The notes beneath the pieces were generated by a model. The model ran no database searches. It saw only the letters and a list, made by a program, of their open reading frames with translations, and was not told the DNA's origin. Source: Rhodanobacter sp. ANJX3 (GTDB lineage Bacteria; Pseudomonadota; Gammaproteobacteria; Xanthomonadales; Rhodanobacteraceae). From it: a DNA stretch of 64,000 nucleotides. Position numbers and translations under genes: made by a program. Of this stretch, positions 1 through 8,529 are shown one piece after another. The stretch is from assembly GCF_014200755.1 (NCBI RefSeq), contig NZ_JACHCM010000006.1, positions 62,001 to 126,000 of the forward strand. The letters are read 5' to 3'. Each line of letters starts with the position of its first letter. Position 1 is the stretch's first letter.

Positions 1-120
1 GCAGACCGCGCCAGAGCGAGGGCATGAGCAAGTACCTATCCAGATGTTGGCTGGTGGGCGTCCGATGAAAGATTTGCGGCTTCGACGGACGATGTGGGGC
101 GCAGTGTAAAGCGCCACTAT

Positions 121-166
121 TCATTTAGAAAACATATGAATAAGTATTTCAGTCATTTCTAAATGA
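121..166. promoter_or_regulatory. Perfect 11-bp inverted repeat upstream of the LysR gene
   Basis: The arms TCATTTAGAAA (121-131) and TTTCTAAATGA (156-166) are exact reverse complements separated by 24 bases. They end 12 bases before the ATG of the LysR gene at 179. LysR proteins usually bind such dyads in their own divergent promoter, so this is a likely operator. Its second target gene would lie to the left of the window. The role is inferred. Confidence 0.45.
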
Positions 167-178
167 CATGGATCAGCC

Positions 179-1030
179 ATGGAATCCTTCGACCTGGATG
201 CGATCAAAGCTTTTGTTCTGACCGCAGAGCTGCAGAGCTTTACCTGCGCCGCAGACGCGCTGGGCAGCACGCAATCGGCAGTTAGCCTGAAGTTGCGTCG
301 ACTAGAGACCAGTCGGGTCGACGACTGCTAGAGCGAACGCCGCGCCAAGTACGGCTATCGGTCGACGGGGTCGCTTTTATGGAGTCGGCTCGCGAGCTGG
401 TCGGGGCTTCTGAGCGCGCTATCGCCTCATTTGAAGTAAAGCAGCGCCGTTTGGTTATCGGCATCAGCCACCAACTGGTGGGCAGTGAGTTACCCGGTTT
501 GTTGCTTTGGATGACCGAGCACGATCCGAATCTGGTGATCGAGCTACGAGTCGCTGGCTCGAACGAAATGCTGAAGGCCTACAACGATGGTGTGCTGGAT
601 GCTGCCTTGGTATTGCAGTCAGAAGATAGTCGGCGTAGCGGTGAAGTCCTATTCGCCGAATCGTTTGCTTGGATCGCTGCCGCACGCTGGCAGCCGCGTG
701 CAGGTCAACCGCTGCCGCTATCGACCCAGGGGGAAACATGCAGCATCCGCACGGCGGCGGTCCGTGCGCTCGATAGCGCCGGCATCGCCTGGACGGAGGT
801 ATTTATCGGCAAGGGCGCTGCGGTGTTGGGCGCTGCAGCGACGATTGGATTAGCAGTCGCCGTGCTGCCGAAGCGTGCTGCACCGTCTGGCACCATCGAT
901 ATTGGCCACGATCTTTCATTGCCTCCCTTGCCCACACACGAGGTGGTGCTTTTATTCGGCGCTCCATGACAGCCGATCGCAATGCACTTCACACGCCAGG
1001 GATGGCATTCAAAAATCTGTCCAGAACTGC
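179..1030 (+). pseudogene. LysR-family transcriptional regulator, broken by two frameshifts
   Basis: The ATG at 179 opens a normal LysR winged helix-turn-helix (MESFDLDAIKAFVLTAELQS, then the QSAVSLKLRRLE recognition helix). This frame hits TAG at about residue 49. The expected continuation RLLERTPRQVRLSVDG lies in another frame, so one base is missing near 318-324. The substrate-binding domain then reads openly to 969, where a second indel near 953 causes an early stop. The frame next door carries FSALHDSRSQCTSHARDG, a plausible natural C-terminus. It was probably a LysR activator of a divergent gene off the left edge. Two independent lesions favour a real pseudogene over one sequencing error. 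The end given is approximate. Confidence 0.75.
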
Positions 1031-1088
1031 GTAGTCGCCAGGCCAACGCCAGGCACCCGGGAGAATGGTGGGCCAGCACGATTTTGCA

Positions 1089-2108
1089 TTAAACCGCTGG
1101 CCGCTGGCTCAACGCGAAACGCCGTCTATAGGCAAGAGGACTTAATCCAATTTTGTTTCGGAAATGATGACGCAACGTTATCGCACTCCCGAAACCGCAT
1201 TGCACAGCCACAGCCTCCACCGGAAGTGAAGTGGTTTCGAGCAATTCCTTGGCGCGGTCCACTCGCGCGAGCGTGAGCCAGTCTGCTGGAGACGTTCCGG
1301 TTGTTTCATTGAATCGACGCAGAAAGCTGCGTTCGCTCATCGATACTAATGCGGCCATTTCGCTCACTGTGATTTGCTGATCTAGCTGTTTAACTAGCCG
1401 ATCAAGCAAGGATGGCAGCCGGTTACCAGCCTCGTAGCGCGATACAGGTCGCTCGATAAACTGGATTTGGCCACCATCGCGGTGTGGCGAGATAACTAAG
1501 CGGCGAGCGACTTGGTTGGCGATCTTTGCACCAAAATCACGCCGCACGATATGCAAACAAAGGTCGAGACCGGCGGCACTGCCAGCGGAGGTCAAAATCT
1601 TTTCCTGATCGACGTAGAGCACATTAGGATTGATCACGATTTGGGGATAGCGCGCAGCGAGTTTCTCCGTATAACGCCAATGCGTAGTCGCACAACGGCC
1701 GTCTAATAACCCTGTCGCCGCAAGTACGAATACGCCCGAGCAAATCGAGACTAGACGCGCGCCACGGGCATGCGCAGCCCGAAGCGCGCGAATAAGCTTA
1801 GGCGGAGGCTCCACATCGATGCCCTTCCATCCTGGGATCACAATCGTGTCCGCGCGCGCCAGCAAGCCGAGGCCACCATCTACCGTCACGCGCAGTCCAC
1901 CGAGTGCGCGCATCGGACCCGGATCGACCGCGCAAGCCGAAAATCGATACCAGTCGGGCCCAAATTCTGGACGCGGCAGACCGAATACTTCGGCCGCACA
2001 TCCAAACTCAAAGCTGCACAAGCCGTCATAGACCAAAGCGACAACCAAGCGACCGGCGGGCTTCACCGTCCTGCGGGTAGTTGGCGATATTTGATCGGTT
2101 AATGTCAT
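1089..2108 (-). CDS. ftrA: GlxA/FtrA-type transcriptional regulator (DJ-1/PfpI plus AraC)
   Basis: A 339-residue regulator. The N-terminal half (about 20-190) is a DJ-1/PfpI amidotransferase-like sensor domain with the nucleophile-elbow sequence SICSGVFVLAATGLLDG. The C-terminal half (about 225-330) is an AraC helix-turn-helix pair containing SMSERSFLRRFNETTGTSP and a typical second helix ending LSPLAYRRRF. I chose the internal ATG at 2108 because homologues begin close to the PAGRLVVALVYDGLC strand; an ATG at 2138 is also in frame. It is divergent from a rhodanese gene and a GNAT gene, an arrangement that often accompanies FtrA, so it probably controls them. The inducing ligand is unknown. 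Confidence 0.85.
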   Translation of the reverse strand: MTLTDQISPTTRRTVKPAGRLVVALVYDGLCSFEFGCAAEVFGLPRPEFGPDWYRFSACAVDPGPMRALGGLRVTVDGGLGLLARADTIVIPGWKGIDVEPPPKLIRALRAAHARGARLVSICSGVFVLAATGLLDGRCATTHWRYTEKLAARYPQIVINPNVLYVDQEKILTSAGSAAGLDLCLHIVRRDFGAKIANQVARRLVISPHRDGGQIQFIERPVSRYEAGNRLPSLLDRLVKQLDQQITVSEMAALVSMSERSFLRRFNETTGTSPADWLTLARVDRAKELLETTSLPVEAVAVQCGFGSAITLRHHFRNKIGLSPLAYRRRFALSQRPAV

Positions 2109-2179
2109 ATACGCCAATTGTTGCAAACTGCGCCACATTGGACAATGAACTCGTCAATTACATCCTCAAGGAGTTCGCC

Positions 2180-2599
2180 ATGAGCAATGCAGTTACCAAG
2201 ATTCCCGCCGCGCCTTCAGCCGAGGCCTTAGCCCATTTCGAAGCCGAATTTACTCACGAGACCGACTGCTGGGATGTACATGAAGCGATGCAATCCGATG
2301 ATCCTGGCTTCATTCTTGTCGATGCCCGCAGTCCAGCGCTCTACGCAGCTGGGCATCTGCCTGGCGCAGTAAATATCCCCCATGGGAAAATCATTGCATC
2401 GCGCATGAGCGCGTACCCCGACGACACATTATTCGTTACCTATTGCGCTGGCCCGCACTGCAACGGCGCGGCGCGCGCGGCATTGCGCTTTGCCCAACTT
2501 GGTCGTCCAGTCAAGCTGATGGCAGGCGGCCTCACTGGCTGGCTAGACGAGGGCTTTGAGCTTACAACTGCCGAAACGAAGACACTGCAGGTCGCTTGA
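2180..2599 (+). CDS. Rhodanese-domain sulfurtransferase
   Basis: A single-domain rhodanese of 139 residues. The start is fixed by AAGGAG at 2168-2173, seven bases before the ATG. Landmarks are the VDARSPALYAAGHLPGAVNI segment, typical of the CH2A region, and the active-site loop YCAGPHCNGA, whose first Cys would carry the persulfide. It should move sulfane sulfur to thiols or cyanide in the cytoplasm; the true acceptor is unknown. Its stop overlaps the next ATG by one base (TGATG), so it is translationally coupled to the GNAT gene. Divergent ftrA is the likely regulator. Confidence 0.85.
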   Translation: MSNAVTKIPAAPSAEALAHFEAEFTHETDCWDVHEAMQSDDPGFILVDARSPALYAAGHLPGAVNIPHGKIIASRMSAYPDDTLFVTYCAGPHCNGAARAALRFAQLGRPVKLMAGGLTGWLDEGFELTTAETKTLQVA

Positions 2600-3093
2600 T
2601 GTCCGTCGATACCGATAGCATCGGAATCGGTGGAGCGGACTATAGCGTCTGCACGGTTCGACCCGCCGATCTGCCAAGTTTGATCGTGCTTTGTGCGGAG
2701 CATGCGCGATACGAACGCGCTAGTTACGATCCATCAACCAAACTTGGTTTACTCAAGGACGCGATATTCACTCATCCGGCTCGGCTTTTTGCATGGATGG
2801 CTTGGAAAGATGGTGTTCCCGTCGGCTACGCCACAGCGACAGTCGAGTTCTCGACCTGGGCCGCCTGCAACTATCTACATATGGACTGCTTATTCGTCGA
2901 AGAGCAGGCGCGGGGACAGGCTGTCGGTGCGAAGTTATTGCATGTGGTGAAAGAAAAGGCGCGGGTTTTGGGATTGCGCGAACTGCAGTGGCAGACACCG
3001 GATTGGAATCTTGATGCGATGCGCTTCTACGCCCGACACGGCGCTAGTGCCAAGCCAAAACAGCGATTTGTTCTAGCACTGTGTGACACATGA
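2599..3093 (+). CDS. GNAT family N-acetyltransferase
   Basis: A 164-residue protein with one Gcn5-type acetyltransferase domain. Strands 4 and 5 read YLHMDCLFVEEQARGQAVGA, with a variant acetyl-CoA pyrophosphate loop (EQARGQAVGAKLL) followed by the helix. The end FYARHGASAKPKQRFVL is the usual strand 6-7 region. The ATG overlaps the rhodanese stop by one base, so I prefer it to the in-frame TTG three bases earlier. It sits second in the rhodanese operon opposite ftrA. Its substrate cannot be told from sequence. Confidence 0.85.
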   Translation: MSVDTDSIGIGGADYSVCTVRPADLPSLIVLCAEHARYERASYDPSTKLGLLKDAIFTHPARLFAWMAWKDGVPVGYATATVEFSTWAACNYLHMDCLFVEEQARGQAVGAKLLHVVKEKARVLGLRELQWQTPDWNLDAMRFYARHGASAKPKQRFVLALCDT

Positions 3094-3128
3094 GGGAAGG
3101 TGGCAGAAGACCTCTTTGCCACCTCCCC
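3094..3128 (+). terminator. Hairpin after the rhodanese-GNAT operon
   Basis: Starting right after the GNAT stop, AGGTGGCA (3098-3105) pairs with TGCCACCT (3117-3124) around an 11-base loop. Purines before and pyrimidines after the arms extend the stem imperfectly. No U-run follows, so this is only a possible terminator. Confidence 0.4.
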
Positions 3129-3323
3129 TGCCTGCCCATTGCCAAAGATTTTTCAGGTATATCTGATCGGCGCCCGCGGCCAAGAATGACAAATACATCT
3201 GAACTCGGTCGATGTAGAACACGGCAATGAACTGGCTTTTGGTGTGGACCAATTGCCGTACATCGGAGTTACCGGCAAGCCGATATTTTCCGAGCGTTCA
3301 AATAAGGCCGAAGCTATTCAATA

Positions 3324-4058
3324 TTAGGAATTGGACATAAAGAGGCATTGCTTGACCGTTGCTGAGAACGCCTCGGGATCCTCAAGCATCATGAGATGCC
3401 CACATTGTCGAATTGTCTGATAGTCGGCACATTTTTCCAATGCCCACTCCGGGACGTTCCAATCCCCACGAGAGCGTTCGCCGGCGATCAAATACACGGC
3501 GTGCCGCTCGAAGACGCTCTTGACGGCTGCGAGATAATCGATATTCCCAGTGGTCGCCACAATCGATTGTCCCATTGCACGAAGCGTTGAAGCTGGCTGA
3601 TATCCCAACCAACGAACGGCAGTTTCGTACATTTTTTCTGTGGGTTTGACCACAGCGCCGCTTAACCATGCCACGGGATCTTCCCGAAAACCCTTCAGCA
3701 TGGCGTCTGCTTCAGCGGACGTCATACGTCCCACTGACGCAGACCAGAAGGCGTCTTCCAACGTGAAGTTGCCCTCCACGTTCACGATCTTTCGAACATA
3801 TTCGGGGTGAGCGTGCGCGAGTAGCATCGCGATCGCTCCGCCCACCGAATGGCCTACGACATGGACAGATCGCCCGTCAAAGTGACGATCAATGAACACT
3901 CGGACGTTCTCAACTTGCGCATTCAACGAGATTGAATGGGAGGGAGCGGTTGAATCCGCGCCGTAGCCTAGTAGATCGGGCGAAGCATGCGTGTAGTCAA
4001 AATCGATTACGTCTAATGTGCCGATAAGTCCATGGATGAAAATGACGGGCGTATTCAT
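3324..4058 (-). CDS. Alpha/beta-fold hydrolase
   Basis: A full-length 244-residue alpha/beta hydrolase. The first strand and oxyanion region read VIFIHGLIG, the nucleophile elbow is GHSVGG (Ser near residue 92), and the catalytic His is in CGHLMMLEDPEAF near the end. The acid is probably in the segment after YLIAGERS. There is no signal peptide, so it acts in the cytoplasm. The family covers esterases, haloperoxidase-like enzymes and ring-cleavage hydrolases, and nothing here picks one. It is transcribed alone, downstream of the LysE gene on the same strand with a 100-base gap. Confidence 0.8.
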   Translation of the reverse strand: MNTPVIFIHGLIGTLDVIDFDYTHASPDLLGYGADSTAPSHSISLNAQVENVRVFIDRHFDGRSVHVVGHSVGGAIAMLLAHAHPEYVRKIVNVEGNFTLEDAFWSASVGRMTSAEADAMLKGFREDPVAWLSGAVVKPTEKMYETAVRWLGYQPASTLRAMGQSIVATTGNIDYLAAVKSVFERHAVYLIAGERSRGDWNVPEWALEKCADYQTIRQCGHLMMLEDPEAFSATVKQCLFMSNS

Positions 4059-4158
4059 GGTTTCCTTGCGTCAAGTGGTGCACGAGACTGTCCCAATTCG
4101 TCGCCAACTCAGTTCGGCTCCAGGCGTGACTAAACGGACGTCTGCAGCGGAAGGTCCT

Positions 4159-4791
4159 TCAACGCCGCGCTTCGGTCGCCATCCGAAGAGCCAATCCCGC
4201 CAGTACTGTACCCATCAACCAGCGCTGCACCGTGAGCCAAAGCGGGCGACCGGCGAGAAAGCCCGCGATGGTGCCGGCCATTATCGCAATCGTCGCGTTG
4301 ATCGAGAGGCTAATTGTGATCTGGGTAAAACCGAGTACCAACGATTGGCTAAGCACGTTGCCGCGATCAGCATCAATAAACTGGGGAAGCAACGACAGGT
4401 ATAGCACCGCCGCCTTTGGATTCAGCAGATTGGTCAGGAATCCCATGATTACAAGTTGCTTCGGGCTATCGACCGGTAGATCGCGTATCTGAAACGGTGA
4501 CCTCCCGCCAGGCTTCAGCGCCTGCCAAGCGAGATACAACAGGTATAGCGCACCACCTACGCGCAACGCGTCATACGCCAGCGGCACAGTCATGAGCAGC
4601 GCGGTGATTCCGAACGCGGCGAACAACATGTAAACAATAAAGCCAAGACCGACGCCGACGAGCGAAATCAGGCCAGCCTTGCGACCTTGGGAGATCGAGC
4701 GTGAGACTAGGTAAAGCATGTTCGGGCCAGGTGTCAGCACGAGGCCGAGTGCGACGAACGCGAACGCAAGCCAGTGGTGAAATTCGGGCAC
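4159..4791 (-). CDS. LysE/RhtB family amino-acid exporter
   Basis: A 210-residue membrane protein with about six hydrophobic segments. The N-terminal signature ALGLVLTPGPNMLYLVSRSI is characteristic of the LysE/RhtB superfamily, as is the NPKAAVLYLSLLPQF block in the middle. Members export amino acids or small amines through the inner membrane using the proton gradient. The specific substrate cannot be inferred. The frameshifted LysR gene at 179 is too far away to be its obvious regulator. Confidence 0.85.
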   Translation of the reverse strand: MPEFHHWLAFAFVALGLVLTPGPNMLYLVSRSISQGRKAGLISLVGVGLGFIVYMLFAAFGITALLMTVPLAYDALRVGGALYLLYLAWQALKPGGRSPFQIRDLPVDSPKQLVIMGFLTNLLNPKAAVLYLSLLPQFIDADRGNVLSQSLVLGFTQITISLSINATIAIMAGTIAGFLAGRPLWLTVQRWLMGTVLAGLALRMATEARR

Positions 4792-4945
4792 CGCGCTACT
4801 CCAAATAGAAAGTTAAAGGGCGCCGCCCTTGCGAACGGCACTAGCAAATGCAGACATCTCTTAATCTTTTTCCGCCCCATTCTCTCGGGCTATGGTAGCC
4901 AAACTGTGGCGTGGTAGAAGCGGGAAAGAAAAAGTATGCCGACAG

Positions 4946-4973
4946 ACGGGTCAGCATCGGACGATTGACCCGT
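4946..4973. promoter_or_regulatory. 8-bp inverted repeat in the LysE-GNAT intergenic region
   Basis: ACGGGTCA (4946-4953) and TGACCCGT (4966-4973) are perfect arms separated by 12 bases, in the 260-base gap between the LysE start and the GNAT stop. It could be a regulator site for the LysE gene or a hairpin past the GNAT gene. Apart from this I see no gene in the gap. Confidence 0.3.
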
Positions 4974-5051
4974 ACCTGTCACTATCTCGCCCCGCCGTTC
5001 GAGAAATCGGCTTCGAAGTCAAAGCAAACTTCTCTGTCGATGGTCTGATCG

Positions 5052-5627
5052 TCAGCGATCGCGGTGCTCGCCCTTCAGGGATTGATTGCCAGAGCGCCTT
5101 ACTTCGTAGAAGTGACAGAGCTCATCGCGATCCCTCGCAGGTGCATAGATGCTGCGTCCGCCTATGGGCTTCATACCGCATGCTTTCATAACCGCAAACG
5201 ATCCGAGATTGTCCACCTGTGCCCCGGCCTCGATTACATCCAGCGCAAGAAGCTCGAACCCGGCCGCAATCACCACAGGAGCAATTTCGCGCATATAGCC
5301 CTTTCCGTGATGTTCTTCACCTAACCAAAACCCTAACGATGCCGAACTCCGGCTCTTATCGTTACGCTCTAGGATGACCCAGCCAAGTAATCTGCCATCG
5401 GTTTTGTCGGTTACAGCAAATGGTAAAGCGTGACCACGAAATGCAAGTCGGCGAATTTTTTCAATTCTGGCTAAGGCCATCTCACGAGTGAATGGTAAAG
5501 GCCACGATGCGAGCCATCGACTCACGCCCGGCGTCATCAACGATGATGTTGCTGCGGCATCCTCCGGCGCAACGCACCGCAATCGGAGCCTGGTCGTCAG
5601 CAGTGGCTCGAAAGGTTCAGAAGTCAT
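5052..5627 (-). CDS. GNAT acetyltransferase, RimJ/RimL-like
   Basis: The internal ATG at 5627 gives 191 residues and starts just before the family-typical opening LLTTRLRLRCVAPED. The middle holds GFWLGEEHHGKGYMREIAP, the strand 4 to acetyl-CoA loop of the RimJ/RimL class. VDNLGSFAVMKACGMKPIG is the usual strand 6 asparagine region. These enzymes acetylate N-termini of ribosomal proteins or small molecules; the target is unknown. An in-frame ATG at 5684 would add an atypical 19-residue extension. Confidence 0.85.
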   Translation of the reverse strand: MTSEPFEPLLTTRLRLRCVAPEDAAATSSLMTPGVSRWLASWPLPFTREMALARIEKIRRLAFRGHALPFAVTDKTDGRLLGWVILERNDKSRSSASLGFWLGEEHHGKGYMREIAPVVIAAGFELLALDVIEAGAQVDNLGSFAVMKACGMKPIGGRSIYAPARDRDELCHFYEVRRSGNQSLKGEHRDR

Positions 5628-5775
5628 TGAAGCTTGGCCTTGGTGGTAAATGTGGAAGCAAGATGAGTGAGTCTTATTCGACACTGCCGTTCTGATTAGC
5701 GTTGACTAGCCATCCCTACCGTTTGAGCTCGGCTGGTGCGAATAGCAGTCAGCTCGAATCACGCAGTGGGTTACA

Positions 5776-6495
5776 TCAGGTTGCTGCTCGAAAGTCAGCA
5801 TTCCAGCCGAGTTCCGCGCGCGCTTTAGCGCTGGTAACTGTTCCGTCTTCTTCAGCGATGTTGTAAGTGCCCGGCTTTCCTAACGTCATAGCCCGTCGGG
5901 CAGCGTCGGCTGCCGCCTCAACGTGAACCGGTGCTTCTCCAGAAGGCCCCTCCGTCCATGTGCGTGGGCCGTAAAGCCTGCCATAGCGAAGAATGACTCC
6001 CTCCAGCCCGCAGTCCAGAACCAGCGCTTCGAGTTTCGCGACGGCAGATGCAGTGGAAAGATCAAGTGGGGCTGTCTCGGAATAAGGCCGCAAACCCGGG
6101 GCATACGCAAAGGCAATGCTCTGGGCTACCAAGCGCTTCGCTTTCGCTGCGGCACTCGCGGCAACAAGGTTGTCAGTGCCGATCTCGCGCATGCGAGCAT
6201 TGCGTTGACGAGCAGCCGCCATACTCTCTGAGTTAAACGTCTTGGGCAGATCGGTAAGCTGATGTACGACGACGTCCGGCTGCGCCGCGCGGGTGGCTCG
6301 GATCAGCGCATGACGATCATAAACATCAACGATTACCGGCTCGACGCCCATGACACTAAGAAGAGATGCATTGGCAGTCGATCGAGTTGTACCGACTACT
6401 CGCCAGCCATCCGCAAGCAGAAGCTTGCAAAGCACGCTTCCAATAGCGCCACTTGCACCGGCAACAAAAACGCTTTTGTTTGGACGTGAAGCCAT
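5776..6495 (-). CDS. NAD(P)-dependent epimerase/dehydratase-like protein
   Basis: A Rossmann-fold protein of about 239 residues. The N-terminal dinucleotide motif VAGASGAIGSVL follows the extended-SDR pattern GxxGxxG. RYGRLYGPRTW near residue 170 is the usual substrate-edge segment of NAD-dependent epimerases. It is shorter than the usual 300 or more residues, with a reduced C-terminal substrate domain. The catalytic YxxxK is not obvious, although QSIAFAYAPGLRPY lies about where it should be. A GTG at 6513 is an alternative start. It could be an atypical SDR without catalytic activity. Confidence 0.7.
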   Translation of the reverse strand: MASRPNKSVFVAGASGAIGSVLCKLLLADGWRVVGTTRSTANASLLSVMGVEPVIVDVYDRHALIRATRAAQPDVVVHQLTDLPKTFNSESMAAARQRNARMREIGTDNLVAASAAAKAKRLVAQSIAFAYAPGLRPYSETAPLDLSTASAVAKLEALVLDCGLEGVILRYGRLYGPRTWTEGPSGEAPVHVEAAADAARRAMTLGKPGTYNIAEEDGTVTSAKARAELGWNADFRAAT

Positions 6496-6661
6496 ACTTG
6501 AATCTAATGACACCTAAAATAGTCTAATCTGCTCAGCAGCCTATGTAGGTTATAGGATGAACGATAGGCATCGGTCTTGAAGGATTGTGCAAGAGACTTG
6601 GCCGAATCGGCTGATGAAGAGTCGCGCATGAATTTCATGCTCGAGTGCGTGAAGCGTCCTC

Positions 6662-6877
6662 GATAAGCCGACTCGAAACGCCAATGTGTAACGATTCAAT
6701 CGCAGCTTCCGTGCCGAAATTCTGGACCGTTGCGTATTCACTATTCCGCGTGAGGTACGCCGCATGACCGAGGATTGGCGTCACCGCTACAACCACCAAC
6801 GATTCCATCGCTCGCTCGGCGGTCTCTCACCCGTCGCTTACGCCATGGCATCATCAACCACCTTTACTTCCAGGTGA
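6662..6877 (+). pseudogene. IS3-family transposase (OrfB) C-terminal remnant
   Basis: The frame ending at TGA 6875-6877 encodes PTRNANV, a stop, RFNRSFRAEILDR and then MTEDWRHRYNHQRFHRSLGG. This matches the last part of the DDE integrase core of IS3-family OrfB, where PTQNAFIERFNRTFRAEILD and the HxSLGxLTPxxY ending are typical. An internal TAA replaces the expected Glu codon, and nothing upstream of the fragment is recognisable. It is a decayed scrap whose far end was lost. It lies immediately upstream of the cysteine hydrolase gene. Confidence 0.8.
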
Positions 6878-6924
6878 CTCGGAAAAACGAGGACGCTTGA
6901 TCAGGCTTTCAGTGGAGTTTGCAA

Positions 6925-7464
6925 ATGAGTAAAGCTGTCTTGGTAATTGACGTTCAACAAGGTCTTTGTGAAGGTGAAAGCGCGGCGTTTGATTGCGAGG
7001 GCACCATATCTCGCATCAACGTCGTTACCCAAAAAGCTAGAGTGGCTGGCGCACCTGTTATTTTTATACAACACGAGTCGAAAACTGGCTTCCTTGAGCA
7101 TGGTTCAAGCTCATGGCAACTTACCAAGGGCTTAGAGTTCGAGAGCACAGATATCAAGGTGCGCAAAACCACGCCTGATGCGTTTCTTCGCACCGAACTT
7201 GAGGCAATCTTGAAAGCTCGCGGCATAGAACAATTAGTAGTGTGCGGTATGCACACCGAATTTTGCGTAGACACAACTACCCGTCGCGCTCTTTCCCTAG
7301 GCTTTCCCGTTGTACTTGTGTCAGATGCGCACACTTCGGCTGGCAACACCGCTATCTCCGCCTTGCAAGTGATTGCTCATCACAATGCCACTCTCACAAA
7401 TATCTCAAGTTTCGGGCCACGCGCTGTAGCTGTTGCTAGCACAGATATAGATTTTCTAGCTTAA
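6925..7464 (+). CDS. Isochorismatase-family cysteine hydrolase
   Basis: A full-length 179-residue enzyme. The ATG at 6925 is preceded by GTGGAG at 6912-6917. The triad is visible: Asp in VLVIDVQQGLC near residue 9, Lys in the KVRKTTPDAF segment, and the nucleophile Cys in GMHTEFCVDTTTRRAL. Family members hydrolyse amide or ester bonds (nicotinamidase, isochorismatase, carbamoylases), and the substrate is not readable here. The gene looks more AT-rich than the core region and starts 48 bases after an IS3 remnant, which suggests horizontal acquisition. Confidence 0.85.
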   Translation: MSKAVLVIDVQQGLCEGESAAFDCEGTISRINVVTQKARVAGAPVIFIQHESKTGFLEHGSSSWQLTKGLEFESTDIKVRKTTPDAFLRTELEAILKARGIEQLVVCGMHTEFCVDTTTRRALSLGFPVVLVSDAHTSAGNTAISALQVIAHHNATLTNISSFGPRAVAVASTDIDFLA

Positions 7465-7538
7465 ACCAAAGCGAGCGCCGCCTTAATCAGAAAGAGTCGT
7501 TCCCAGAAAAAGCGCTCACTGATTGGCCCTCGGCGGGG

Positions 7539-8444
7539 TCATGCGACGGGAAACCATACGTACCCGTGCGCCGCCTTCTGGATATGTCCAAGCCCAGGAA
7601 ACGGTGAGTGGGCGGCAGCTACAATATCGCCACTCCTTGACGCCGCTGCCAGAAAAGTCTCTCGCGTTGTTTTCGCTTGCGTAGGCCGGTCGTCGTAGCA
7701 GACGGTCACGCTCGGTTCGGCCAGTTGCACTGACACAACGTGAAATAGGTCCCCGCAGAACACGAGATCCCGTTCGCCTGTGCGCAAGCGGTATCCGGTA
7801 TGGCCGCAGGTGTGGCCCGGAAGGGCTTCTGCCGTGAGACATCCGTACCAAGACATCTCGGGATCGAACAAGCAACAGCGCTCGTCGGCGACATAGGGCG
7901 CGAGGATCAGGCGGGCATGCTCGAACGTCGCCCGCACGCTGGGATCGACGCTGTCGTAGTGGGATGCTTCCAGCCAAAACGCGGCCTCCTCACGTGGCAC
8001 ATAAACCATGGCGCGCGGAAACAGCGCTTCGCCGTTCCGTGTAAGGCCGCCGATATGGTCTGGATGGAGGTGTGTTACCAGCACGATATCGATGTCGGAG
8101 GGGTGATGGCCTGCCGACGTCATCTGCGCCGCCATCTGGCCCAAGGTTACGTCCTGCAGGTCACCGGCGCCGGCGTCGATAAGAATACGGTGCAGACCAT
8201 CATCGATTAGAAACGCGTTGACGTGGCTGGGCACGATATTGCCAAGACAGGCTTCCTGCAGGAGTAGGTCGAGCGATGCTTCGCCGCTTCGCAAGACGTC
8301 ATGAGCAGAAAGTGGGAAGTATCCGTCACACAACGCCGTGATCGTCATCCTTCCGATACGGAAGCGATGGAAGCCCGATTTACGAGTCGGTGGAAAACTG
8401 TCAGACATCAACTGCGGAGAGAAGGAAAGACTGTCATCGCACAT
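7539..8444 (-). CDS. MBL-fold metallo-hydrolase
   Basis: A 301-residue metallo-beta-lactamase-fold hydrolase. The metal ligands are all present: THLHPDHIGG, the second His in PGHTCGHTGYRL, the bridging Asp in VFCGDLFH, and the last His in AAHSPFPGLGHI. The layout is like that of lactonases of the AHL-lactonase/arylsulfatase-like branch. No signal peptide is seen. An ATG at 8408 (MSDSFPP) is an alternative start giving 289 residues; neither has a clear ribosome-binding site. It lies 85 bases downstream of a LysR gene on the same strand. Lactonase activity is only one option. Confidence 0.85.
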   Translation of the reverse strand: MCDDSLSFSPQLMSDSFPPTRKSGFHRFRIGRMTITALCDGYFPLSAHDVLRSGEASLDLLLQEACLGNIVPSHVNAFLIDDGLHRILIDAGAGDLQDVTLGQMAAQMTSAGHHPSDIDIVLVTHLHPDHIGGLTRNGEALFPRAMVYVPREEAAFWLEASHYDSVDPSVRATFEHARLILAPYVADERCCLFDPEMSWYGCLTAEALPGHTCGHTGYRLRTGERDLVFCGDLFHVVSVQLAEPSVTVCYDDRPTQAKTTRETFLAAASRSGDIVAAAHSPFPGLGHIQKAAHGYVWFPVA

Positions 8445-8529
8445 TAAGAAGGATCCAGAGCAAGGGAGGCTCTAGCCTGCCCATGGCAGCGTTCCGTGCA
8501 CACTGACAGGAACGTGCGTCACACCTTCA

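Noticed and set aside
4797..4840. A possible attC site upstream of the LysE gene, because of a GTTAAAGGGCGCCGCCCTTGCG-like pattern
   Set aside because: No GTTRRRY or RYYYAAC heptamers are placed correctly, and the pairing arms are just a short GC palindrome.
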